Assembly (NCBI GenBank): GCA_036924285.1
Contig: JAYKYS010000009.1
Location: 21,680,001-21,744,000 of the forward strand
Length of the DNA stretch: 64,000 bases
Origin: Asterella californica
Taxonomy: Eukaryota; Streptophyta; Marchantiopsida; Marchantiales; Aytoniaceae
Direction: 5' to 3'
Shown here: positions 33,317 through 45,432 of the stretch, one piece after another
How positions within the stretch are numbered: position 1 is the stretch's first letter
Layout of the letters: each line of letters opens with the position of its first letter
Position numbers and translations under genes: made by a program
The notes under the pieces: generated by a model
Seen by the model: only the letters and a program-made list of their open reading frames with translations
What the model was told of the DNA's origin: nothing
Database searches by the model: none

Positions 33317-35059
33317 AGTTCAGCAACCCGAAGATTATTTTCGGTTAGCTGATGATGTTTGAGTGTGTTAAACTTCATTGTTCCGGTGTGTTCTGAGGTA
33401 TGATATATCACTGTTCGGGTGTGTTCTTCACATCCTCGTTTGGATCGTCATTCTTAAATCCTCCCATCGTGTGACACCAATCCTCGTTCTTCGTCAAACT
33501 GCGCGCGAACAGAGGCTTCGTCTGAGGGAACGATTGCTCTTACAGCCCAAAAGCCTTCCGCCTTGAGAGGAGAAATCGCGCGACCTCCTGTGATCCAGTG
33601 TTCAGGGAGCTGCGTGACTGAAAATGGACAGCTTCCCGCATAAGAAGGAATCGTTCGGAAATTGTACATTATAGTCGGAAGGGTCCGAAACTTGCTTTCT
33701 TGATGTCTGTTCTTCATTATTCAGTATATTTCAACCCCCAGGTACAAAAACAGAGCGGTCATTTTACTCACCTTCCTTATGTATACATAGTGTATCATTC
33801 ATTGTTGCGCATAGTGCTATCTATTTGCACAAGTTATCTTCGATATTTGGAAAAACATCTGGAGACACTGAGACTGGTTTTCCATTTATATATGAATATT
33901 TTAGATACCATATGAACATATGATAGAACACCACCTTCAGTTTTGCAAGTATTTGCATGTTGTAAACGTTCAAAAGGATGGAGGAGTCGCATGTACTAGC
34001 TGGACTTCTCCTTGGGTATGGTTGCACTCAAAGAATGCAGTGATGGGCGTTTAAACTGTAACCGAGAGTACTGCAATCTTCCATTGACCCACAAGTTGGC
34101 TCAGAGTCTCTCCTTTCTCAAGCTTACAGTACTGAGCACAGGAATCATTTTGATCATGGAGTTCCCGTTCAGTCATGCGATCAGTAGAGTAAAGATTCGA
34201 TTGTATGCTGTTCTCTAGTGATTTCTTTTCAGTGATTGAGATCCATGGAGTTAGAAGTTGCATACTTAATTTTTGAGTGAAAGTGAATCTCTTCTCAATC
34301 GAAAAAGAAAGAACGAGATAGATCGATCTTTCTAAAGTAGATTGGGGAGAAAAGAAGACCAGTTTTCTCCTTGTATACCAGGAGGTGTGGTTTAAAATCA
34401 TGTAATGAAAGAAGATCGGAAAACAGGTGTGGTCTTGCTTACGGCTCGAGTATGAATACAAGGGCTCCGGGTGACCCGGAAGAACTTTTGCGGGTTTGCT
34501 TTCAGAAAACTCAACTGTTATGTAGAAAATATAGAAATTGCTTTTGGTGATTATGTTTTTCATCTTTGACTTGGAGTTTGTGAAATAAGTAATCAGCTTA
34601 AAGCTATTCATCAACTTTAACTTTACAAGTTATGATTCATCTCGAAATAAACTACGTAGTACTGTCACAGAAATGTTAAGATGAAGATGTCCCGAGTGTT
34701 TTGGAGCAGAAAAAAATCTTTCCTTCAGACTGAAATAGCACTACGAGGAAAAAAGTATAATTTTTTTCATGCTTTATACTCATACTTCGGGTTAAATAAG
34801 TTGTCTTTGCTTTTCTGTGGTTTTGCTTCTTTCTTTTGTTTATTATTAGTACTCAGTTCGGTCCCAACCAAATTGTTTTACATGGATCTTAACAGAATCA
34901 AGATCAAAATTCTTAACCAAAATAGTTAGAAACTAAACCGTTTTGGAAATCTTAGGATCGAACTGTTTTTGAATACAATCATACACTACAAACTTGAACA
35001 GTACGAAACTATTCTGAAATCTAACTTTTAAAAACGTATTCATGAATTGTATTATCAAT
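33317..35059. other. No recognised gene; one long unexplained ORF
   Basis: The flank after the zf-DNL gene. A minus-strand ORF of 187 codons (34051-34614) is long for AT-rich intergenic DNA, but shows no domain and no splice partner I can identify. The rest is AT-rich. Confidence 0.35.
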
Positions 35060-35062
35060 ATC

Positions 35063-37551
35063 TTAAGTTTCTGTTTGATTATGACATTTGGAGTATCTTA
35101 GCATAAGCAGATCCGTCTCTAGCACTCTCGTCTCCATCCGAGTTGTTATGATGAAAGGTTGTCCAAGGATGAACGAGTATGACGTTGCTTCTTGAACAAA
35201 GAAGTTTTGCTCGATAGCAACATCACTTATCTGCACTCTAACATCTGGATAAGCTCCATATAGCTCTCTTCTTGTGTTGTTGATTGTCTTTTTCATCCAC
35301 CCATGCCCTGAGTAAATATATCATATTTTTTTGTACAACTCTTTAGGCATAATGTTGATTTTTGATTCATGATCAATCAGAGCAACCATCGACTCATCAG
35401 TTTGATCTTGGCTCAGAATGAACGCTAGCGATGTATTTCGTCTCTATTTGAAAAATATGAAGTATACTTGGGACCAAATCTCCAATCATCATCATGCTCT
35501 CTCGTAGCTCGAGTTCAATAACTATGAATGTAATAACTTGAGCTTTGCTTTTCATTCTTCTTTTCACCCTCAAAATGTACTCGGTACCTTCGATCTCTTT
35601 CTTCTTTGAATAATGTACATTGCATTTTGCAAGCTCTTTCTCTTCATCCACTGACATCTTAGTATCCAAAGCATGTGATAAAACAATCTCATATGTAATT
35701 TGTCGTTTTTGTTTGACGATGTCGATAATGAAATCATGAAACTCACGCTTAGCAATGCTCAAAACTATCTTTAAGATAAACTTCACCTTCGCATTTAGAA
35801 TACGATCTTCCAATATTCTCTTCAAGTCTGTTGCAGTCTCGATGTCCGACTAGAGTTTGTATGCAGTCGGTTTACTCTTCTCTTTCTGCGACTCTTTTGC
35901 TCCTCTCTTTCGATGGAGAGGAAACATCATCCATCGATAGATCTTGAACTCTTGCATCTCAAGATGTTGACGAACTTTTTTCCCTCGAGTCTATCTCTTG
36001 GAAGAAGTTCCTTCTCCTGCATTCTTTGAATCTTACTTTCTCTTTTCTTCCAACAACGCTCCGTGTTGATTCTTGATGATGTAAAGATAGAGCTTCTATT
36101 AGATCCTCCTATCCAGTGTTGAGGACAACTCTTACGATCCTTCTGGATTGTAGCAGCTGTCCTCAATACTGTTTCACGTGCTATCTTTCCTTTTTGTTTC
36201 ATGGAGATGATTGATGATCACAATCCACTTGGCTCAACACGCTCGTCAAAATTTCTCTCATCCTCATCCTCAATCTTTGTACTGTAGGTTTCGACCTCCA
36301 CTATTACAACTGTTTGTACCGGTATGTGATCCTCAACCAACTTCTTCATCTCTCCTCTATCGAAGTTGGTATGAATAAGTGCACCCGTATCTCTCAAAGT
36401 TACCTTCTCATTTTTCTAGAAGAGCATCCTTTGTTGTAAGATATCAGTGAATTCCTTGCAATCTTTACGTGGATGGTCGGTATCATCGCATAAGATACAT
36501 CGTTGGATTCAACCTTGCTTCTCATCGACTTTTGTCCCGCTTGTAGACCTCTACTCTATCAATCTTATGAGCTTGATCTGCATGTCTCACATTCCATGTA
36601 TGATCTCCTCAAGGCTTGAATCATCTTTCTTTAGAGATATTACAAGTGCTTGGACAAATAGAACAACATGAGTAACTAATACAACTTGTTTAGCAACAAG
36701 AACCACCGGTCAAACTATAAGAACAGATGCTACAGCAGTGGATGATGGTGCTAGTCTCCTGATAAGAACCTTCTTTCATCTTCGCTCCCTCTTGGTAAGC
36801 AGACCAACTGCTTCCTTAAATTTCTTCTAGCAATTGATCAATCCATTGTCTTCCTCCCGATCCTCCCCATCTTTCATATGTACCTCCAACTTCTCTTGCA
36901 ATTCTCATCTATAGCTCGAAGAAATAACTTTGTCTTGTTGGACTGCAATGTCAATTTCTCCATCATAGTCAGCTAAGAATATTATTTCTCAAACTCCATG
37001 AGTAACTCAGTAGCTTGTAAACCATTCCTCAATTGCTCAACTCACTCCAAGAATGACTTATTGGTGATTCGGTCAGAGTCTTCTAAGAAGTACCCATCCA
37101 TCAACGCACGAGCAAACATCGTCCAATCCTCGTCAAAATACTTCGTTAGCATTTTAACATGATCTCTAATCTCTAGAGCTATTGTCAACTCAAACGTCTC
37201 AATCATCTCATCTTCTGATACTTGGTTCAACTCCATCTCTTTCACATAATGCCTCAAATACCTTTAGATATCTCTCTCATCAAATTAGTCAATCTTGTTG
37301 ACCACTGCTTGAAGCGCCTTTATCGCCAAAACTTCCTTTCGTCCATTAGACTATTGTTGTCATAAGAACGATATGAATGCTTGAAACATTGATACACTCG
37401 TCGGATCTAACTGCATCTTTGTTAATCCACCCGAACTAGTAACTCCATCTCCGTTATCGTTCCCGTCCTCACACATGACTGATAATCTTCTCTTCAAAGT
37501 TCAAACATGAAGAAATCTCCACCTTGGACTTTCACGTTGAGTTCATCATCA
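35063..37551 (-). pseudogene. Ty3/gypsy gag-protease region, degenerate
   Basis: Read on the minus strand from ~37260 down to 35063. The gag part (37042-37257) has MRHYVKEMELNQVSEDEMI and a YFLEDSDRITNKSF block. A long decayed stretch follows to 35927, then 35397-35825 with a domain preceding the protease (ILNAKVKFILKIVLSIAKRE, then DFIIDIVKQKRQ). Last is the end of a retropepsin-like segment (35063-35296) with ELYGAYPDVRVQISDVAIEQ, NFFVQEA and FILGQPFI. The order gag then protease fits Ty3/gypsy. The catalytic DSG region falls in a broken stretch and I could not place it. Reverse transcriptase is absent downstream (minus sense), so the element is truncated. Frame changes are frequent. Confidence 0.8.
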
Positions 37552-37830
37552 TATCGTATATAATTGTGCATGAGGGTTATCTAAGGAAACATGAGGTTCT
37601 TGATCTTGGAGATATCGTGTGCTGAACAGAGACAAGAAAAAGAGAAACAACCACGAGAACAAGCTCCGCAAGATATACCAACCTTCACTTTATATACACT
37701 CTCGTTTCTTTATCTCTTTGAACACAAAACAGAGACACAGACCTTAGTGGTCTATAATCTAAATCTCAACCTAGACCCAAAACTACCAAAGCGTAGCTCA
37801 AAGCAAAGAAAATGTAGTGTCTCATGATTT
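37552..37830 (-). mobile_element. LTR family B fragment adjoining the gag remnant
   Basis: It aligns with the first ~290 bp of the solo LTR at 38575. Both begin TATCGT and share GAGGTTCTTG, TGTGCTGAACAGAGACAAGA, atataccaac and AAAGCGTAGCTCAAAGCA-like (GAAGCGTAGCTC) blocks. It lies directly before (minus sense) the gag region, as a 5' LTR should. It breaks off at about 37830. Confidence 0.75.
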
Positions 37831-38570
37831 CTCCTTTAGCCCATTGTAACATAAAAGATTTCGTTCCACCAAAAGATTTACACTAGTTACGTTGTTCTAA
37901 GTTCTAAGATGTGTCCAAACTCACAAACACTCGAGATTTGTCTAGAAATCTCTTCTTTTCACAAAACCACACGGCTTCCTGACCCTTCAGGAGGTGCTCT
38001 AGACCTTAACATACAATTATTACTTAAAATATCCCACAATTACCCATTGAGAAGTCCGAGAAGACAATTTCTGCTTCCAGGTCACGGCTTCCAATCTTCC
38101 CACGACGGCTTCTAGAAGCAATTTTGGGCTTCTGGGAGTTCAACTCGACTTTTGACACATCGAGAAGACTATCCTTGCTTCGTAGATGTCAAATTATTAT
38201 TCCTTATCACAAATTGCTCTTACAATTTCCAACGGGTTAGATTAATCACAGGGTGTATGTCTCCTGTAGCCTTCCCAAGCTTCTGCCTGCGGAAATGGTC
38301 TTCCGGCAGCACTACAACGACATTCACATTCATTGATACTCAAAAGAAGCTTTGGAAATAAAATAGAAGAAGATAAGACGATGGAAAGATGAGAGAAGAA
38401 GGGGAAGAAGAGAAAATCCAAACAAGAAGAAACAAGAGAAAAAGAGAGAAATTAAGATTCTGACGAAGCTTCTAGTCCAGATCTTGACTAACAAGCCCTT
38501 TCTGCTTGTAGTAAATTGGGGAGAAGATCAAAGATTTGCTTACAGTTACACTGTCTTCCAATTGAGGATG
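37831..38570. mobile_element. Fragment of the CTTC-rich element that hosts the solo LTR
   Basis: It contains GGCTTCTAGAAGC-type motifs and a GAAG-rich tract near 38340-38450 resembling sequence at 40440-44600. The solo LTR interrupts this sequence, so 37831-38570 and 40444 onward appear to be two sides of one older element. Confidence 0.4.
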
Positions 38571-38574
38571 ACGT

Positions 38575-40439
38575 TATCGTGTCGGATATTACGTGAAGGA
38601 TGTCCAAGAAAACACGAGGTTCTTGGCTCTGGAAATGTAGTGTGCTGAACAGAGACAAGAAAGAGAAACACAAGCACAAAAACGAACGTCACAATATATA
38701 CCAACTCTCAACGTATATACACTGCCGGTTCTTTCTCCTTAAGAACACAAAACCGAGAAGCAAACCAGAGTGGTCTGTAATCTGCTGTAAAACTCCTTAA
38801 ACGAGTCCTTGAATCTCAACCCAGATCCAAACTATCGAAGCGTAGCTCAAAGCAAGAGAAACATCCCTTTGCTAACAAAAAGAGTTGTCTCAGTATCATA
38901 GGATTCAAACCCAAGTCCAAACAACGTTCATGTACAAGCTCTAAGCTAAAGCTAGCTACCACAAGCTATACATAACCAACTAGAACTCCAACGAACTCAA
39001 AAAGATGAAAATCGTAGCGAAGGAACCGAAAAAGGTCTATCTGAGAACTTTCTCCTTTCGCCAAACGATCTTAAGATATTGATAGGGTCTTCTTCCCTGA
39101 CTCAGTTGGTCCAGAAAATCTTCAGATCCGACTCCCTACAGTCGAGATATCTCTGATTTTTTATCGCAGGTGACCGAACTTTCTAAAACTCCTTCCTGCG
39201 GCTTAAAATTGCACACACCGTCCAAACGGATCGTCTGATCTGATATCAGTCTTCTCTGGTAGAACCTCACAAAACCACGCAAGAAACTTGATCGCTAGAT
39301 GCAAAAACTGACGTAAATCGATTCTCTGCGGCTCAAACTTGCTTACCACACCCAATCCAACAATCCAATCCACTCCACACAGTCTTCTCATGTGCGTATG
39401 TGAAGACTCCCTGATCGCATAGGCACGAAGAATGAAGAGCTTGGTTCACCGACCGCGAAGAACACCCCAGTCTCAGATCGCAAGCGACAAAAAACTGACA
39501 AAAGTGCTTCCCTGCGAGTCAATTTCACCCAGAACTCTCAAACCGTCCGATGAAACTTCGTATCGTCTTCAATTTCCTGAAGAACTCGGTATTCTGATCC
39601 CGATGGATCCAAGGACAACAAGTTTGGACTCTAGAACGGTCCGAACGGTCCAATTGTCCTTCACAAATCACTGAAGCACTCCAGATCCCCTTCATGTGTC
39701 TAAATTTCTCTCTCAAAACACACTCCTCGATCCGTCTCTTCACGAACCGTCTTAACCAGCGCGTAGCCTGCACAGATCTAAACCCAACGACGCCTTGTAC
39801 GCTTGCATTGGACCTCCAAATCTCATGAACCGTCCGCTGACAAGTCGCAAGTGCAAGCTAACCCCTTAAGCTACCCTCTTACGTCAGTCGCTATACGTAC
39901 AAGTTTTCACAGATTATGAGGAAGCAGACCCCTTGCATCCTTAGTATAGCACCTGGAGCTGCAAATACCCAGTCAGCAAAAGTAAACTAAGGCTTAGCTT
40001 GATTTTCTCTTCTTTCGAGCCTTGTAACTTCTCCACTATGAGTCCAAATGAAGTAGACGAAGTGCCCATGGAAAGCTGACAATAAGCTCTACTCATCGAT
40101 GTAATGAAAATGAAGATCTGAAGTTGTGTCAAAAGCTCGTAAGCTGGAGCTTAGCTTGTTTTACCCATCTTTTGAGTCTCATAACTTCTCCACTAGGCTT
40201 AGCTTGATTTTCTCTTCTTTCGAGCCTTGTAACTTCTCCACTAGGAGTTCAAATGAAGTAGACAAAGTGCTTATGAAAAGTTGACAACGACCTCTATCCA
40301 TTGATGCAATGAAAGTAAAGATCCGAAGTTGTGCCAAAAGTCCATAAGCTATGGCTTAGCTTGTTTAACACATGAGTGTCTTTGGAGCGATAATAGTCGA
40401 GATTTGATTTTCATGTAAGAGCCGATCCACGACACGACA
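38575..40439 (-). mobile_element. Solo LTR of the Ty3/gypsy family B (1.87 kb) with 4-bp target duplication
   Basis: The + strand ends are TATCGTGTCGG (left) and CCACGACACGACA (right). They are inverted relative to one another, as LTR ends are, giving 5' TGTCGTG...ACGATA 3' on the minus strand. ACGT flanks both sides (38571-38574 and 40440-40443). The left end matches the LTR fragment beside the gag remnant at 37552. The right end matches 49671-49680. There is no internal coding domain between the ends, which is why I call it a solo LTR. Numerous short ORFs inside it are fortuitous. Confidence 0.75.
39985..40370 (+). repeat. Internal tandem duplication within the solo LTR
   Basis: GGCTTAGCTTGATTTTCTCT starts near 39991 and again near 40196, each followed by ctttcgagccttgtaacttctccacta and an AAATGAAGTAGACAAAGTGC/AAATGAAGTAGACGAAGTGC block. 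A third partial copy of ttttgagtctcataacttctccacta lies near 40171. The period is about 205 bp. The related LTR copy at 49408-49570 has a single unit. Confidence 0.85.
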
Positions 40440-41528
40440 ACGTCTTCTGTTGTGAAAAGGAGGCTTCCAGCTTCTTCTGTCTTTGCTCCTACTAGTCTGA
40501 CTTAGGAGACCAATCTCTCATGAGACAGTCCATGCGTGGATCCGAAGTGCTCCATTGGATGAGACAATCTTAGACTCTGCACAGCTTCTAACAATCACCG
40601 CCACTCAACAAGAAGGCTTCCCATGCACAATTAGGTATGAATTCGATGAAACCCACTCTCCAGAAGACATAGACAAAGCTTCTATAATCAAATATGAAAT
40701 CCAATCCCCGAGAAGAAGTTACATTGGCTTCTAGAAGCTTACTCCATCCACTTTTTGTCACTACCTCTCGACACACCAGCTTAGAATCAGGACTGCACGA
40801 TGTTGTTGTTCCCTGTCTATGTTGTCTACTACTGTCTACATCCTTACTATTCCTTACTGGAAGCGGAGGTACAACCCTACTCTATGTGTAACTAAACTCT
40901 GCGCGCGTAGTGTATGTGAGTATGTGTGCCCACATGTGTATGTGAAATTCTACATTGACCTCGGTTTTATACAATTGCCTTGAGTCACAAGAGGGAGATC
41001 CCTTCCAATAGCAACTCACAACTAAGAGGAAAATGGAGCGCTGTCAAAAGACCACCCCCTCCTAGGCTTCGGTTCCTCCTCAGTTTGGAAAGTACTTTCC
41101 TACTCCTATCATTGCTTATCCTGCCACATGAACAATCACCTAAAAATAAAAAGAGAGTTGTCCATCTTAAAATAGTATACTTTGATTTCTTACAAAATAG
41201 CCATGGTAATTAACAACTAACTATCTCTACTACTTATTCTTGGTCGTCAAGTGTGATCTCCATGAGATCCTCACCTGCTTGATTCTCTAATTTGGCTTAT
41301 GGCACCGTCGATGATCTTACTGGTACCTCTGGTGCGGCTGAGGTAGCATCCTCCTCAGTGCTGATCATGTGCGCCCACCATGGCTTCGGAAGCCAGAAGA
41401 GATCATTGAGAAACTGAATCCACCTACGCTTCTTGACTCTTTTGCTCCTCCTGCTCAACACATGGGAAGCCATCTCCTCTTCTTGTCTTCCGGGGCTTCT
41501 TCGCTCTTCTTCTCGGCTTTCAACGCTG

Positions 41529-41981
41529 TCACCACCAAGTGGACAGCGAGGTCGAACTCCTCTTGTCGAGGTCCTCCACAATTGCTGGTCCTGGTGCACC
41601 AGAAGACGTAGTTGCAGAATGGAGAATCAAGAGAAGACCGTAGAGAGTCTTCAAACTCTCGATATGTCGATCCAGGTAAGGAAATATGCTCTCCTTGCAG
41701 TCCACCAACATCTCTCTGGAAGCGTCATCCCATGTACGAGCTAGGGTCATAAGCTTCCTTCCCGCAGTGAAGTTGAACTTCTTCCGAAGCGTTTCTCTCA
41801 TATGTGTCATAATCTCCTTAGCTCGAGCTTCTGCTTCTACTCGGTGCTTCTTCTCCTCTACAACTTGGGCTTCTGTGGCTTCTCGTAGTGCACTCCAAGT
41901 CGTCTTCTCCTTTGCGATATCAGTCAACTTATCCCTGATCCGTAGAACTTCCTGCTCGTGCTGCTGAAGTCGCATCTGCAA
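41529..41981 (-). pseudogene. Coiled-coil protein fragment of the family-A element
   Basis: An open minus-strand stretch of 150 codons. The first ~85 residues are heptad-like and charged (MQMRLQQHEQEVLRIRDKLT, a KEKTTWSALREATEAQVVEE block, then KHRVEAEARAKEIM). A less regular tail follows. Decayed coding in the same sense continues upstream to about 42240. The protein is unrecognised. Charged coiled-coil ORFs of this type occur in plant gag-like or mobile-domain elements, which is inference. Confidence 0.5.
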
Positions 41982-42583
41982 CTCCTGGTTACTCTTCCGT
42001 AGCTATGTCAACTCCTTGACAAAAGCGAAAGCTTCTACCTTATACTTCGTTGCAATCTTCTCCGTGGTGCGGAAGTTGGCTTCCAGAGCTTCCAGCTTCT
42101 GCTTCTGGGCTTCCTCTTGTTGGATCGATTTTCAATCCAAGTTGCAGTGGCTTCTCTTGAGCCATCGCGCTTCTCCACCAACTCCATCGCTGGATGGATC
42201 TCCGAACTGAAGAAGACATTGAACTCCTCCAGTCATCTTCTTGCAAAAATCAAGTTCATGCCCACAAATCAATCTGAAACAGCTTCCTTGTCTTCCAGAG
42301 GTATGGGTACCTCTTCTCTCACAATGATCTTCTCCTTTTGTGCTCGAGAAGACGCTACTCTCAATGTCTTTCGGGATGAAAGATCTCTTCTTATCGCAGA
42401 AGCAGTCCTCTTTTATGCACTTCCTCTGGTCGCCATCAGAACATCAACCCATGTCTTGGCTTCTAGAGTCTTCGGAAGACTCCTTGTGGTCGCAGAAGCT
42501 ATCTTCATGGCGATCCTGATGCTGGGCATGTCTTCCTGCGAATCCGACTCGGATCTAGAGTGAATGGTAGGGAAGGAGATACT

Positions 42584-43441
42584 CTACCTAGGAACGCTCC
42601 TAGGTCCCATCCTTCTAGGTGGCGACGCGTCTTCCGACTCGCTGGAGTCATCTTCTCGCACCATAATCGTCTTCTGATGAGTGCTTGGTCCCGCTTGAGG
42701 CACTAGAGTGAGAGAGGAACACATGACAGCTGTCCGATCTTCTTCCTCCGAGGTCTCTTCTTTCACCTCTCGCTGTCTCATTGACCCATACTTGACCAAC
42801 TGGTCCTCCTTTAGGCCCCACTTGGACACGTACAGATAGCAGAAAAAGGGGGTGAGATGTCCTCCTGTTGGGGTGTCCAAGTACATCAACTCGACATAGA
42901 TGTAGGCGTGGAAGAAGACACCCCAGTTGACGACCTCTCCTGCCCAAACCGCTTCCAGAAACTCCACATCTTGGTCTCCAAGATATTTGACCTTCTATTT
43001 GACCTTCTTTCCCTTGGAGAAAAGATGAAGGTACAGCTTCTTCAGAAGATGCTTCTTCAGCTCCCGATAAGCTTCCACCTTCTATCCGTTCCTCCCCTGT
43101 CTGTCTTCCAGAGATATGTAGTACTTCCAGGTACGTGCCATTTCTTTGAGATCATCGTGAGAATCTTCTCCTTCTCGAGCTCATACTCGCGGTTCTCTAC
43201 TTCAAGCCGGTGAAAAGCTCTACGTCACCACTCCACCGTCCACGGGATGGTCTTTCTTGCGCGACCCTTGTCTTGATAGATACACGGTTGCGAGGAGGCA
43301 ATGCTGCCCAGACCTCTTCCAGAATACTCTAGTCCGCGAGATTTCACATGTGAAGAAGTCGAGGCCCAACTCCTCGATGAAAGGTTTGGTCTCGATCAAC
43401 TGTGCTTGCGGTAACACCAACACTCGAGGATGCATTGACAT
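42584..43441 (-). pseudogene. Element-encoded protein remnant, possibly plant mobile domain or gag-like
   Basis: Two minus-strand frames (43220-43441 and 42584-42967), with stops and a frame change between. They read as one decayed protein: MEFLEAVWAGEVVNWGVFFH, AYIYVELMYLD and a FFCYLYVSKWG block, followed by an acidic/serine-rich tail. The pattern of W, F and Y residues reminds me of the aminotransferase-like plant mobile domain carried by retroelements, but I am not sure. Upstream frames in the same sense add EELGLDFFTCEISRTRVFWK. Confidence 0.4.
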
Positions 43442-44559
43442 GTCGAGCTTCTGTTACACTATACCACACATACTTACTGTGAGCCTAAGGCTCAGTCCTT
43501 ACCAGGTCCTCACAGTCCAGCTTCCACTCTCAGAAGACGAATTAAGTCTTCCAAACGACAACTATTCTATCTTCCAGAATTCTAACAGTGCTTCCTAAGT
43601 ACATTACATCTTCCGAGCTATATCTAAGCAATCTTAACTAAGCAAAGCATCGCATGGATTCTTAAGAAGACAATCCACCTTGCAATTCATCATACTTCTT
43701 AATAGAAGATGAGAGAAGATACGTGAGAAGCGAAGTCTGTGAATGGATCAGAAGAAGACTGAGGACTCTTGCGATGACAGTGGTCTCCAAGAAGACTCCC
43801 GAGACAGCTCTGATTAACTGACATCTTCAGAAGACTTTCCGAAGTTAGGCTTCTCATCACTGGTCTCATCTGTCTTCAACTTTCTACACGCAATCTAGCC
43901 TCGTAACAGACACGGAACATTCATACTCTGTTTTTTGACTCCTCGTCTCGCATACACTCTCAGAAGAAGTTTGCTACGTAACGAGAAGACATGACCCTTG
44001 ACCATTCTCTCCAGATTCCGTCAGCAAGGCTTCTCACAACTCTCTTCTAAAGTTCGGGAAGAAGAAGGAACATGCTGCTATGGGTCAAACAAAAGAGACC
44101 CAAAAAGAATCCTCACGTCTTCTCGCGCATTCTGCCAACCTTTCCAATCTTCTAGCTCTCTAGGAAGATGTGGATTTGAGAAGTATGAAGCTTGGGAGAC
44201 ACATGCCTGATTCTCAATTTCTTGTTTCTCGAAACAACAATCAACTCTCAAGTTTACTCTGGATTAACATCAAGCTTCTCACAACTCCAATTCCAATCCA
44301 ATCCAACTACTTGATGTGAATTGCAAACATTCGGCTTCTAGAAATGACCAGACATTCAAACAAGTCTTTTGTCCACGGATTCTGGGACAGAAGCGCAATA
44401 GGGTAAGGAAATTGATAGTCAAACCATCGAATATGGACATGGGAAGAAAGAGAAGCTCAATTTCGATTCGGGAAGAGATGAAGAAGGTAACTGACGGAAA
44501 TTAGACAATGCTTCCGCGTCTAATCTTCTCAGAGAAAATTCAAGGGAGAGAGAAGGATC

Positions 44560-45431
44560 GATATGCTTCTTGCAAACGATCAGAGAAGCGTGGGAGACAT
44601 AAGAACAGAGGGCGGAAGCGATGGAGAAGGAGAAAGAAATGAAAAGAATCTCGGTACTACTTCTAGTGTGCTACGCTTCTGATCGCTTCTTCAGTCTTCT
44701 ACGCGCTTCAAGACTTCAATTCTATCTTGTCATGATCATGCTTCAATGTCTTACCACGATCTTGCTTCTGCCTCCAACCTCGAGCTACTACAATTGCTGC
44801 TTCCACAATCGAACTCGATCTGCTGCAATTCGAAGCCTCAAATCTCAATTTCCTTTTCGACCCTCAATTTCTAATCTTCTAGTCTTGTGGAGATTCCCAA
44901 CTCTTCTATCTTGAGTGCGCTTCTTGTTGGAAGACGTACTCTCTTACTTGCTCACTGTAATTTTGCTTCTGCGTGCTTCCAATGTCTTCTCCAATTCTCA
45001 ACTCGAGAAGCAGCAAAGAGAGCTATGGTGCGGGTGCGCCTCTACTTCCTTGTCTTCTCTTCGCGATTAGGTAATGGCTTGACTGCCCTAGATCTATCTA
45101 CTACGATGATGACTGCATGGTAGGTATACCTATCTTTATCTAGTCGGTGCGTGGTTGATATCTCCCGTGGTTATAGTCATTGCTTCTCGGAAGCGTACTC
45201 TGTCTTCCGGCGTCGGCTTCTGGCTTCGGCTTCCGGCTTCCAGAAGACATCTTCTCATAAGACGTCCGTCTTCTGGCTTCGGAAGAAGCTGACTTCTTCT
45301 CACGAATTCACATTAAGGTCATCTTCCCGCTAGAGTGTAATCTTAAGTAATAAGGTTACTTCAATTATATAGACACGTCATTAACTTAAAATTTTCAAAA
45401 AAATCTCCAATCTTGCAAATTATAGGCACCA
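44560..45431 (-). mobile_element. LTR-like segment, family A, copy 3
   Basis: Aligns with 930-1790 over its length and with 18130-18475 at its right end. It ends ATAGGCACCACA at 45431. On the minus strand it would be the 5' LTR of the coiled-coil element at 40.4-44.5 kb. It abuts LTR family B sequence immediately to the right, so it was inserted into, or recombined with, that LTR. Confidence 0.6.
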
Positions 45432-45432
45432 C

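Larger units (their letters stand above)
40444..44559 (-). mobile_element. CTTC-rich minus-strand retroelement internal region (family A)
   Basis: This stretch lies between the solo LTR and the family-A LTR at 44560-45431 and carries only minus-strand reading frames (described separately). It is strikingly dense in CTTC, GTCTTC and GCTTC motifs, with a purine-rich GAAG stretch at about 44340-44640. I found no reverse transcriptase, so it looks non-autonomous or gutted. Confidence 0.5.

Noticed and set aside
38575..40439. Genes within the solo LTR (several 60-80 codon ORFs)
   Set aside because: They are repeated as decayed sequence in the other LTR copies and have no domain.
41433..42563. + strand ORFs across the coiled-coil region (up to 148 codons)
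   Set aside because: They are antisense shadows of the minus-strand Glu/Lys-rich coding frame.
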